From Eucommia ulmoides (Eukaryota; Streptophyta; Magnoliopsida; Garryales; Eucommiaceae), in NCBI GenBank assembly GCA_016647705.1, contig CM028328.1:45496147-45560146 (forward strand): a stretch of 64,000 nucleotides of DNA, given 5' to 3'. Of this stretch, positions 45,439-56,302 are shown one piece after another; position 1 is the stretch's first letter, and each line of letters opens with the position of its first letter. The notes beneath the pieces are model-generated. The model was given only the letters and a program-made list of their open reading frames with translations. It was not told the origin of the DNA and made no database searches. The position numbers and the translations under genes were made by a program.

Positions 45439-47544
45439 ATGATTTTGAAATGCTTGGAATGATTTATGTATGATTTGAGCATAGTTTGGGTATTATAGCG
45501 ATGATTAAGTGTTTCTTTGGTTGTTTAAGCAAGATTAAGGGTTTGTTTTGAATGATCATGAGTTATGTGAGTTATATACTTGGAATTAAAGTGTGTTAAC
45601 TAAATGATACTATTATATAAAAGAAACATATACCAGATTAACCAAGATCATGGGGTGTTTTATAGAAACATACTTGCTTAGGGGATGTGGTCTTCCCTAA
45701 GTGTTTACATTCTTTTCCTCCTTGATCTTCTTGGTTGGTGGATGATCAGTGGTTGTCAATTCCTCAAGTTCTTAGCCAATAACCCAATAACACCCTACTT
45801 AGGGGATATGGTTAGCCTTAAGTGGCTAGTCGCCCTTCCTTCTTAGCCCTCTTTGCTCGGTGTTGATCGGTGGTTGTCGATTTATCGAGTTCTTATTCTA
45901 AGAACTTCAACAACACCTTCCAAGACCATATTTCGGTAGAATAATGACTTGTTATTTGAGAAATCTGCCTGAGAAGCCTAGGACTTGAGAGAGTTGCTCA
46001 AGCTTAGAGAGAGAAGCTAGGCTTTCAAGAATTGCAAAAATGATAGGGGTGGCCTTGTATTTATAAACCTAGAGGCCTATGCATTATCCAATGCATAGGC
46101 CAATCTAGGTTGTTCCTTAGGTAGTGTTTATCCTAGGGGACTACTTGTCTTGCTTTGATCTTGTTTGTCTTGGAACGAATTTAGGATGAGAAGTAGAATT
46201 CTCAATGATTTGGTAATAATTGGAAACCATTACCAATGATTGGAAATATTACCTACTATTTTCTCTCCTCCAATCAAAATCCTTGCACATGGGTGCATTT
46301 ATGACTTGATGTGATGGATCCAGTTCGGTTTAGGAGCTAAGTACCGGTTAGATTCACTATTTTGGTTTGGTCGTCATAAATGCATCCAAGGTTCATTGTA
46401 TCTAGTCCTTAGGTGTCACTCTAAATTTAATACAAGGTGATGAGTCATGGCTTGGAGGGAACTCCTACGGTTGGGTTTGGATTGAATCAGGTTAACTTAG
46501 CTTGTAATCTTTAGTTGATTTCCAAGTATCCCAATTACCCTTATATATTTTGATGAAATATCTAGGTTCAATGTATCCATCCATTACATTTCATCCCTAA
46601 GAATTTAATTCTTGATGGTATGTTCATTTAATGAATTGCATGGAGGCCATTCATTCCATTTCGATAACGGGTCATCACGATTCAAGGTTTTCGATTGGTT
46701 TTAAGATATTTTGCTTAAAATATATAGATACCTTGAATATGGTCTTAACATGTCATCCCAAGAACTTAATTCCTGATGGGATGGGCATTCAATGATCATT
46801 GAATGAATTACTTAGGTAGCAAACCGAATCGGTTTAGTTTCGATAGTAGTTGGTTGTACCCTAAGTGTCTTGGTTCCCTTACTTAGCCATTTGGTAGGAC
46901 ACTTCTAGGAAGGTTCCTTAATTATTATAAGGCTTCATTTATGGGATTTCAATTATGGTTAGGCCCTTGATTTCTTGGGCCTAGGGTGGTTTGTTAAGAC
47001 TATTTGGATTCTGTGAAAATCCAAGTAAATCCCAACTCTTTAATCACCTTGTGATTTAGGGCTTTGTCATGTCCTTTACAATCATTGATTAAGGTGTATT
47101 GGATTGTTTCTTGGCAATATTTCTTCTGGTATGCATGAAAGAAGCAATTGTTTTTAGTGTTAAATTGACAAGGTTCAGTGAAAAGTAAATGTTTCAAAGT
47201 CGGCGTGGGTACCTGAGTTAATTGTTTGAAATATCCTATAATTTAAGGGTAGTAATTAATATTTGTCTATACTAAATATTATTTGATGAAAATCAAACTT
47301 TAATAAAGTCATTTTAGACCTCTTTAAATCATGGGAATTTCGAGTTTGACCAGAAACTTTTACTTAGCTGCATTTTGTTAAATTCAATTTTTTTTGCATT
47401 TTTGTCATGTTTTTTGGTTGTTTTTGTAGAGCATATAGTGTGATCTTAGTTATAAATTCATTCCCTTTAAACACAAGTTTAAAGTTTATCTGAACTTCTA
47501 CTTGATCCGACACTGATTGGGAGGGACAAAATGCGGTGTCTATA

Positions 47545-47852
47545 TATGTCTTGGGCATGCTAGCATGGAGTAGATTTCTAATTTGTCTAAGAAAAGTTTT
47601 GTATGTGGATTACGTGCTCTCAAATATGTTGAAGGTAAAGTATGTGATGCATGTCAATTAAGTAAGCAATCTTAATCATCATTCAAGAAGAAGTTGCATA
47701 CATCCACATAAAAAATGTCTTGAATTATTTAATCTAGATTTATTTTATGTTATTTCTAGCTTAGGAGGAAAGTTTTATGATTTTGTGATTGTTGATGACT
47801 ACTGTAGACATGCATGGGTATTTTTCTTATCTAATAAAAGTTTGGTGGCATC
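47545..47852 (+). mobile_element. Copia fossil: GAG-pre-integrase / integrase start, extra copy
   Basis: The plus strand encodes the LGHAS...SNLSKKSFVCGLR segment and the CDACQLSKQ zinc-finger part of copia integrase. It is collinear with 60146-60410 and 60529-60840. The left edge is the start of a gypsy LTR, exactly as at 60146. The right edge (GGTGGCATC, 47852) joins gypsy 3'-region sequence. Broken fossil. Confidence 0.88.
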
Positions 47853-48279
47853 TTAGTGTCGGAGTTGATCTTCACCCTTCCAACTTCAGAAGACCTAGAG
47901 TTGAGAGATTAGCGCTATTCCGTCGTAGTGCTTCTATTCTTAGGTGGGACTTCCATGGCTTTTTTATCCAAAAGTTAGGAAATCTTCGTCTGCGGATGGT
48001 CTTCTTCTCTTATCAAAAGATCCATCCTGGAGGTAACTTTAAAGTATACTATACTTGTCTCGTGGTTGAAAATCGAGCATTCTATGGTGCGTCATGGTTT
48101 TCTAGTTATATGGCCTCGTAATGAATTTGGATCACAGGATAGTATCTGATAAGGCTGTATTTTTCATGGTGAAAGTCATAGGAATTTGAGGTGTTGTGTA
48201 TAGTTTGTTCAGTAATAACTGTAGGCATACCAAACTGGTTTCAAAATCGACTATCGTTTATCAGGATTGTAAATCATCA

Positions 48280-48450
48280 TGAAGGTATGATGGTATGGTA
48301 AAACCTTCGATCATTTGAAGTAGGATGGTATGGTAGAATCGCTGACTGTTTAGGGTAGTATGGTATGGTAGAATAGTTGACTTCTTATGGTAGTATGGTA
48401 TGGATGGATCGTTAACTACTTAGGTAGTACACTAGGGATTTCACCGACTC
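48280..48450 (-). repeat. Minisatellite GGTATGGTAGAATCG, about 40-45 bp unit
   Basis: Four to five units with ATGGTATGGTAGAATCGTTG on the plus strand. It is the counterpart of the array at 19.0-19.33 kb, but with fewer units and different unit composition. Confidence 0.75.
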
Positions 48451-48799
48451 GTGTGAGACAGGTATACATTGTCTATTTCTTTGACGAATTGAGGTAGGCA
48501 AGAATGTATTCCTCCAGCTACTTTAGGGTTGGACAATATTTCTCTTACCTTTTCCTCTTTCCTATGTTGTTTGTTCTCTTGAACTATTTACCCAAAGATC
48601 AAAGAAGAACGTAGACAATCAAAAATCATAGCTTGCTATGTAGGTTTGCTACATTTCTAGAATTTTTTTCGACCTTCATTTCTTCTAATCCTGAAGGACT
48701 CTGAATTACTTAGTCGAACTTGAATCTATGTATGATGGAGAAAACTGTGAGAACGTGCTCTATTTAGTGGCTAGGGGAGTTCATACAGTTGGATGACTG

Positions 48800-49145
48800 A
48801 ACTTCAATGGGTATCCTACGTACCTTGGTAGTGTAGCCAAAGATTAGGTTAGGTGTAGTTCTCACTTAGGTATTCCCTAGTTGTTTGGATAGCAAGGAAT
48901 GTATCAAAATATTGTTCCCAAGGTGCGCCCTGGTATAGGGTTGAGAGAATATTGTAAAGTTGATACATCTCTTTCTTTTTCATTTCAACTGAACTCATTT
49001 GGGCTTTCTATGTACCTTGGTGATCTACCAAGGATTAGGTCGAACATAGTTCCAATCTCTTTCTTTTATTATTTCAACCGAACCCGCTTGGGTTTCCTAC
49101 GTACCTTGGTGATCTACCAAGGATCAGGTCGAACATAGTTCTTAT
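48800..49145 (-). repeat. Tandem gypsy modules with CCTACGTACCTTGG
   Basis: Three units in a row (about 48810, 48995 and 49080) of the form AACCC-CTTGGG-TTTCCTACGTACCTTGGTGATCTACCAAGGATCAGGTCGAACATAGTTC, written here in pieces, with lengths of 65-90 bases. They match inverted units at 18290-18560 and 21370-21470. Each unit holds an imperfect hairpin formed by ACCTTGGTGATC and its near complement GATCTACCAAGG. Confidence 0.8.
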
Positions 49146-51752
49146 CTGATATGATTGTTGGAATCTCACCTATCACAGATAGCTACATTTGTTGACAACA
49201 ATCTTGTCCTAGCCTAATGGATGAAGTCTCCTACCTAAGAATTAGCTAGTTAAGATTTGATTGTTATCCTTGATTGGTAGTTTGTTTAAGTCTTTAAATT
49301 ATATTGTTTTTATTTGGTCTACTAGAGGTTTGGTACTTAGATTTTTTGAACAGTGCCAAAAAATCGCTCAGTTCTAAAAAGATCCTATTGAATACTAGCA
49401 AGATCAATTTTATAAGAACACCCTAATGTACCCCGATGTTTCACAATAAAGGTCTATTATTAGGACACGCCTTATGTAAGGTTGACTCCTAACTATAATT
49501 TGGTTGAAAACCATTATCAGAGATGGACGATAGTATGGTGACATGGTGAGGTAACTTGACCTGATTACATGTCCAAGGATTACCTGCTACCAACTAGATC
49601 TCACAAATAAAGTGTATAGGTGCAAGTGTCATGTCGATGATGGCCTATTGATACGAAATGATATGCCGGATGCCACAAGTTTCTGTGAAGTATGATGCTT
49701 AAGGTTTCTCATGTGTATGAAGGTTATGCATGCCTAAGTGATTCGTGATGCATAGTGCCAGTGTAGTACTTTGATATTGACTTTCTGCGATGTATGATTT
49801 TGTGGTACCCAATTCAAGAATGTTTTCCTAAAGAATGGATTATCTATCCAAATATGCTAGTTTTCTCCTGGAATGTTTGTTCCTGGTACCCTTTTGCTAC
49901 TATCCATCTGCCTTGGTTACTTCCATATCAATCTTGATGCAGAAATCTAACTGGTGCTTCTGAGAAACTTCCTACTACTTTACTCCTTCTTGCGTGATAA
50001 CTGGAATTCTGATCAGGATTTTTCTTCGAACAGTCTCTAGGTTTTGGTGGCAAGATGGGAAGGTTTAGATAGGAATAGCGAAGGGTTATTTCAGGTCTTT
50101 CTTGGTTAAGATTGGGATTTCCCAGAATGGGAACATCTATCTCGGAATAAGGATAACTGTTTACTTGGCTCGAGCTTTGAATGATTTTTTGGATGAGTTT
50201 TGGGAGAGGGTTCGAATGAATGGCTTATTTAGCAAGGCTTCTCCTCTTCCTTTCCTGTATTTTCCTAAGTTCATTTCTAATGCTTCAAGAATTAGCCTAT
50301 ACACGCTATGTATATTTCCCTTTTCACTTCTTGCAAGATTATTTTGTCTAGAGTATACTCAGATAATCATATTCAAACGTTCAATTATCTCAACGATTGT
50401 CACGATTTTTGCATCAGGTTAATCTAAATTATGATAAAGATAAGTTCAATAGTAATTTAGACCAAATATATGTAATTATTAGTTAACGAGTTTGTCAAGT
50501 TTCAATTCCATCATGTTCTGATTTTGATATTTTCTAAGATTATTAGAGAGATTACCTAGGTCCTATATGTGACCCAAGGCTTCATTGATGGCTCTACTTT
50601 ACTTCTTCCATTTTAAACTGAGGGTAGGAGGACAAGGTCTTCCCGAGATGACTCGGAGGAGGGAGAATAGAAGTGACGAAGAAATAAGTGTTAGTTACTG
50701 ACTACTAACAAATGTTGTTGTTGTTATTGTTGTTATTTTTCTTTTTTTGTCCTGGTAGTGTCAAAAGAATGTTCTATTATTTCTTCGCTCCAGCTAGTAA
50801 AGAGTCATACTTTCTATACAAATCTATGTAGCGATCTTTGGGTAGTGCTCCTGGTCCAGTTGGCCCAAGTCACTAGGTTTTGAGACACCCCTAAGACTTA
50901 ATACTTGAATCATATAGAAAGCGTGATTCACCTAATGGCTTTCGTGTGACCGCTCAGTGTTTAGAAACTTTTTGAGATCTTTTTTTTTTCTTTTTTTCTT
51001 AACACTTACTTTTTGGATTTTAAATGTTTAGAGGATTTGGGTAATTAGAGTTGATCTCGAGGTCTTTGTTGGTTTCTCCCTTATCTCGACTACTTTCTCC
51101 GTTTGTTCGATATGGCTTATCGTTTTCTTCTAGTCTTATATGTCTTCAGTTATGCGAGGTTTTTCTTGTTTTTGTTTTTAAGTAGGATTTTCACTGCATC
51201 TCTGAATTGGTTATGTCAAGATGAAGTCTTAACTTATATGAGTCAGTCTTCATTTGTTCAACTACCCTGATCTTTAAAGAACTTTTCTAGTAACGGGCTT
51301 AGGATCTAAAACTTTATCTATCATTCCTTGTGTCATATATCTTCGGGATATTTCTTCCTTCGTTCCAGTTGAGGAAGTCTTCTATATTTCTTCAATGTTA
51401 CTTGGACACTCCTAGGTTAGAACATGTGTAGCGATTCTATAACCAGGCTCCTAAGTTTTCTTCCTGACGTTCTCAGATTTTTTGTCAATATCTTACCATC
51501 GTTTGGTTGACACAAGGAATTTCTTCTAACTTTTTTCTTTTGGATAATGGTCTGATATAGTATTGAAATTATATTATCATTATTTTTAATTATTCGCGAT
51601 GTGTAGATTGCGACAAACAAATTGATTTTTGACAATTAGAGTATAAGACTTGAGTCAACCTTACATAAAATAAGCTTACATTTAGTGATTTGTAGATCCT
51701 AGTACATAAGCATATAGGAAAATACCTGATTTATTAGAAAATACTTAAGAAA

Positions 51753-52560
51753 CTAAGGGGGAACGAAGATATAGACATTTATCCCATATTCTTTGATGGT
51801 TAGAGTTTCTCTTGAGATGCTTATGATTCTTTCCTGGATGAGATCCTTCACACGATTTTTGATCTCCTGGCACTGATTGGTGTGGTGACCAGTCATTCCG
51901 GAGTGATACTGGCTGAAAGTACGATGCTTAAACCTCGGATCCTGAGGGTTTCCTAGGTTAGAGGGAATAGGTGCTAACAACTTATTCTTAAAGTAGTAGG
52001 GGTAAGCTTAAGAGAGTGGCATATCGAATGAGATGAACTGTGTCTTGAATCGGTTAAACTATGAAGTTTGATAAGGCAATTAAATTGAGGTCGATAATTG
52101 ACTGCGATTTTGTGGAAAATTGTTAGGATATGGAGTAGAGATAAAATGTTGGTGTTTTGGGTGGATAAAGGTCCAAATGACCTGTTTGATCTCATCAATA
52201 GATTGGATAATGTTGTCCAACTATTTTTATATCTTGTAACTATCTCCTAGGATTGGGTTTTTCTTGGGTTCGAGACTCTTCTCCCAGCTGGGCAGGTCTT
52301 GACTTGCGGCGGTAACACAAATGAAGTGTTTTGGTTTAGCAAAGCTGTTGTGATTTTCAGTAGCAATCCACTTTCCATAAGGGATCCTATTGATTCGTAA
52401 TTTGTACCAATACTTGATTATGGTAAGGGTATTTTTTGGTGATGGTAATTGGTCTACCTCTTGGAACAGTGAGGTTGGGTTCATCTAGCTCAACATCTTG
52501 GTCAAGGAGGTAATGTCTTCCTGCATCGTCAGGATCTTGGAGTCATTCTGAATACTTTCA
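51753..52560 (-). pseudogene. Gag of the minus-strand gypsy (fossil)
   Basis: The minus strand has a short coiled-coil-like start (MQEDITSLTKML near 52535), then degenerate sequence, then an open stretch of 75 codons (51980-51753) with PSNLGNPQDPRFKHRTFSQY, followed by HSGMTGHHTNQCQEIKNRV and KDLIQERIIS. This is the zinc-knuckle-like end of gag known from Tat/Ogre elements. The same motif marks the plus-strand copy at 3.6/9.3 kb. A fossil with several breaks. Confidence 0.8.
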
Positions 52561-52924
52561 AAAGAGAGAGGGATTAGGTCCATCTTACAATCTTGCAAGC
52601 AACTTCTGGCTGCCTTTTAACAAAAGCTACCTAAACCAAATTTCCAAGGTTTTATTAAGTGACTAACCAACCTAGACCTCCATTAATGAACTTTTTTATG
52701 ATGAAAATTACCCTACCTTTATGCATGGTTATATTCTTCACCATAAGTGAGTATGTCTATATAGATGATGATGTTTGTGTTGTGCATATGCAATCTTAAG
52801 AAGACGTAGCTCTAGCTGGCAATTCTTAGATATGTTTTGAACAGACCTCGGCTTGCACTTGGCTTTGTAGGACCTGGGTAACTTGTAACTTTTGGTTCAT
52901 CCTCAAGTTTAAAGTTACAGTCAT

Positions 52925-53480
52925 CCTAGGACTAGGACATGTTTAATCTTTTATCCATAAGGTATAGAACCTTCTTCCTTGGACTTTAGGGCACAATCGT
53001 CATTTTCTTCCTCAAGACATGGACCAGGGCTCCTAGGAATTACCGAAATAAATATCATTTTTTTTAAAGTAGGGATATTTTTCTCCTAGAACATGGTAAT
53101 AGACTCATCTTTTTATTTCAATTTGATTACTGTTCTTAGGTACTAGTGACAAAATTATCCTAGATTCTTCCTATGGATTATTTTTCTAGAACTTAGTGAT
53201 AGGATTGTCTTATTTTCTTTTCAAGCATAGATCATGGCTCCTAGGACTTGATGACAGGATTATTCCTTTTTTTTTTTCAAAGTATGGATAATTGCTCCTA
53301 GGACTTTATGACAGACACGTCTTTCTTCCTAAAAAATGGATTACTATTCTTAGGACATACTCACGAAATTATCCTATATTTTCCCTCAAAACATGGATAA
53401 TTTTCCCTAGGATCTAATGACAGCTCTATCATTTTTCTTCCTCTAGAGATGGATTATCATTCTTAGGGCTTGAGGAAGAG
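52925..53480 (-). repeat. Minisatellite, about 55-bp unit, 9-10 copies
   Basis: Variants of CTCCTAGGACTTGATGACAG followed by a TTATC-T(n)-AAACATGGATTA part recur at about 53030, 53085, 53136, 53197, 53240, 53296, 53352, 53408 and 53463. It lies upstream of gag in the minus-strand gypsy leader. No matching array was found in the plus-strand copy. Confidence 0.8.
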
Positions 53481-54692
53481 TCTAAGACGCCTTTGATTTT
53501 ATGATGTCTATTGAGGGTAAATTTATTTTGACAGTCTAACTAGTAAACCCTAGGTGGCCTCTTTGAAGGCATTTTGAATATGAACGAAATGTCTTCCTAA
53601 TGGTGAATAATTCCTACTGTATGGAATTTATGAGAAATGACACTATGCTTAGGACATAACATACCTCTCCTAGGGAACTATGACCCAGGATATGTTTACG
53701 ATTTGGATCACACTGTCCTAATTTGACTAGGTGACGACACTTTCTTATATCTTGGTAGTTTAACGTGATTTCGAATGATCGAGGTATATTCTTTCACGTT
53801 GCCTTAGCAAACGATCTTTAGACAATATTGTTTAGCAAAGGCTATGATTATTCATTTAGACGTATGCACTGGTGATTTAGAGTGAATTTTAAGTATATTA
53901 TTAGGATGAGATGGGCATTAATGATCTGATGTTTATGTTTTGATGATTTATCGGGTTAAGTGAAGTAAGGATTCTTGTTCTTTCCTACAACTTTTATATA
54001 TTCAAATTTTTGCGAACGTTTTTCATTGGCGAGTAAGCTAGCAATGCGTGGGATAGAACAAGAATTCTTACACAAATTATTATGCCCCTATTTATCCTAG
54101 AAGGTTATTCTGCATATCTAGTATAATAGTAATGTAAATAGCTATACAAAATTTAAAATGACATCTCTCTCCAAGATAAGTATCCTAAGTAGAACAAGAT
54201 TTTGGTTATCCTTTATCCTAGGCTCATTATATGTGGTTTTGGATTTTCTTCTAGAATATCCTAAAAAGCTCGGTTCCCAGACCTTCAAACATCCGGCGTC
54301 CTCGCTAGGGGAACATCCATCTTTGGTTGGTGGTCCGAGCGAGAAGAGGTTCGTAGCTGGATCCCAGGGGATGCAACCCGTGGCCTTGCTTCTACTAACT
54401 TCACTTTATAACGTAAGGGTTTTTAGGGTTTATATCAACATTATAACCTTGCCAACTTTAGCCCCTATTGTTGGTCTTTCTATCCTTAAGAGGGTTATGA
54501 CTTGGATTTTTCATCAATGATATGAAATACAAAGTGAGTGCTCGTGCATTGGAGAGAGCCTACAGTAATGTAAATACAAAAAAGTAAAGATGGTATTTAA
54601 ATACAGTATTTAAAGACAATAACGTACATGCAGTAAATAAAGATAGTAAATATGCATGCATGGTGATATCTACGTATAAAATGATATGCTTT

Positions 54693-54694
<2 letters not shown>

Positions 54695-54730
<36 letters not shown>

Positions 54731-54805
54731 GTTGTTGTTGTTCTTCTTCTTCTTCTTCTTCTTCTTCTTCTTCTTGTTCTTCTTCTTCTTATTATTATTA
54801 TTATT
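54695..54805. repeat. Compound trinucleotide microsatellite (ATT)n(GTT)n(CTT)n(ATT)n
   Basis: A run of ATT, then GTT, then CTT (with one GTT inside), then ATT again, about 110 bases without other sequence. Likely polymorphic. The leucine/phenylalanine-rich frame across it is not a gene. Confidence 0.97.
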
Positions 54806-54854
54806 GGTGGGAAATATTTTATGCTTGAAATCAAGTAAGTAATGCTTGGACGTT

Positions 54855-56224
54855 TGATAGGTGTAATTTACCTATCTATTTTCAAATCGAACTTGTTAGT
54901 TTTCAGTACATTTATTACGTTTTAATAAGTTTTTATGTATTTTTGTATAAATCAGGTGTGTGGGGTGAAAAGGCATGAAAACGGATCAAGAATGATGGGA
55001 AAACAAACATGAAAGCATAATTCAGAAAACCAGCCCACCATCGCGACGTCCAGACCATCACCGCGGTAGTAAATATGCAGATAGGGCCTAAAACTGTCGG
55101 AAACCTACCACCGAGGTGGTAAAACAACAGCAAGGTCCCTGATCCCACCGCTGAGTCCCCGGTCGAGGCCGTGGCTTAACCGACATGCTCACCACTGTAT
55201 CGGTCACTCTGTACACTTTTTAGATATTTTTTAGATATTTTGCTCCCTATTTCAACCCTTATCCTCTATCTTTCTCTAACCTCCGGCCATAGGAGAGCCC
55301 TTAGGGTTCCTAATATTTTGAGAGTGTTTTGGGGGTGTGCTCAACCAATTCCGAAGGAGAAGAACACATTGCAAAGAATGAGAAGCAATCGTTGGACGGT
55401 TTTAGTGGCAAATCTTCAGACTACGACTAAGTTCTTCCGTTTCTCTCTTTATTTTCTTAACTTTGGTAGTTTGTTGAGCATGTTTATCTCTATTCTTGTT
55501 GTATAAATGGTTATGGCCATGATTTCAACGGATTTTATTTAGGGATTAATATATTTTATGAAATCGTTGTTTGTTCAAGTTTGTGTTTTGTTAATGCTTG
55601 TTCTTTGCTATTTTGATTATGTTTACCGTTATTCTTAGATATTATGCTTGTTTAGATAATTAGAGAATACGGGGTTTGACACTTGGGAGAGATAACCCCA
55701 AATTCAGACTAGGGTATTCAAACCGCGACGATCTAATAACCCGGGAAGGAGTTTGAAAGTGTGCAATCAATGACATTGGGGCAAGACTCATATGAACTAG
55801 TGTCATTAAGACGTTGAGGGGGACTTCTTCGTTGACACGAAGTCGCATATTCACTCGTATTATACTCGGGAGATATGGTGAGTGAGTTTATGATACAGAG
55901 ATTATCGAATACGTCGAACGCCGCTATTGTAAACTAAACGAGACTAAACACGTTTTTGTAAACAAAGTAAATCCCTAGGCAATCTTTTCCCTAAACATCT
56001 CAATATAATATTAGTATAGTTAGATTAATTAACTTAGTATTTGTATTAATTAATTATAAACTATATTTCTATCGCCTAAATAAAGTTAGGTTATGACAAT
56101 CACGGTACTCGATAATAATCTCAACCAATCCCTGTGGATACGACAACCCTTACTCTTTCCCATCTATACTAAAACTTGACTCATACACTTGCGGTGAAAG
56201 TGGTGACGTAATATTCCGCCACCA
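54855..56224 (+). mobile_element. Solo LTR of the TR-GAG family (copy C)
   Basis: 1.37 kb in plus orientation, starting TGATAGGTGTAATTTACC and ending GTAATATTCCGCCACCA. The flanks ACGTT (54850-54854) and ATGTT (56225-56229) fit a 5-bp target duplication with one mismatch. It lies in the gypsy leader close to the primer site. No TR-GAG internal sequence adjoins it. Confidence 0.92.
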
Positions 56225-56280
56225 ATGTTATTATACAGTGAATATGGATTTAGACTCCAACTAGGCCTGACTCTCTTATA

Positions 56281-56300
56281 AAATCCTAGCGGAGTCGCCA
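56281..56300 (-). promoter_or_regulatory. Gypsy primer binding site, tRNA-Arg type
   Basis: The minus strand reads TGGCGACTCCGCTAGGATTT about two bases after the LTR end. TGGCGACTCYGCTGGGGA complementary to tRNA-Arg is the primer site reported for Ogre/Tat elements. This sets the family, the orientation and the LTR boundary. Confidence 0.85.
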
Positions 56301-56302
56301 AC

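Larger units (their letters stand above)
39605..47544 (-). repeat. Gypsy LTR, partial, minus strand, carrying TR-GAG copy B
   Basis: Two segments (39605-39969 and 45439-47544, about 2.5 kb) match 57.66-60.15 kb and, inverted, 23.08-25.8 kb. In sense orientation it starts at about 47544 (CACCGCATTTTGTCCC) right next to copia integrase sequence. The other end lacks the distal part of the LTR and abuts copia protease sequence. Confidence 0.85.
47853..56302 (-). mobile_element. Ty3/gypsy (Tat/Ogre-type) fossil: internal region
   Basis: In sense order: primer site next to the LTR at 56.30 kb, a leader (interrupted by a solo TR-GAG LTR at 54855-56224), a region with a 55-bp minisatellite, gag (about 52560-51753), then a long non-coding 3' part to 47853. 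The last part is collinear with 9.26-10.66 and 16.99-19.77 kb of the plus-strand copy. No protease, RT or integrase was recognised. The region ends against copia sequence at 47852, short of the LTR-proximal 3 kb present in the other copy. Broken and old. Confidence 0.8.

Noticed and set aside
54660-54842. Leucine/phenylalanine-rich open frame
   Set aside because: Translation of the compound trinucleotide microsatellite.
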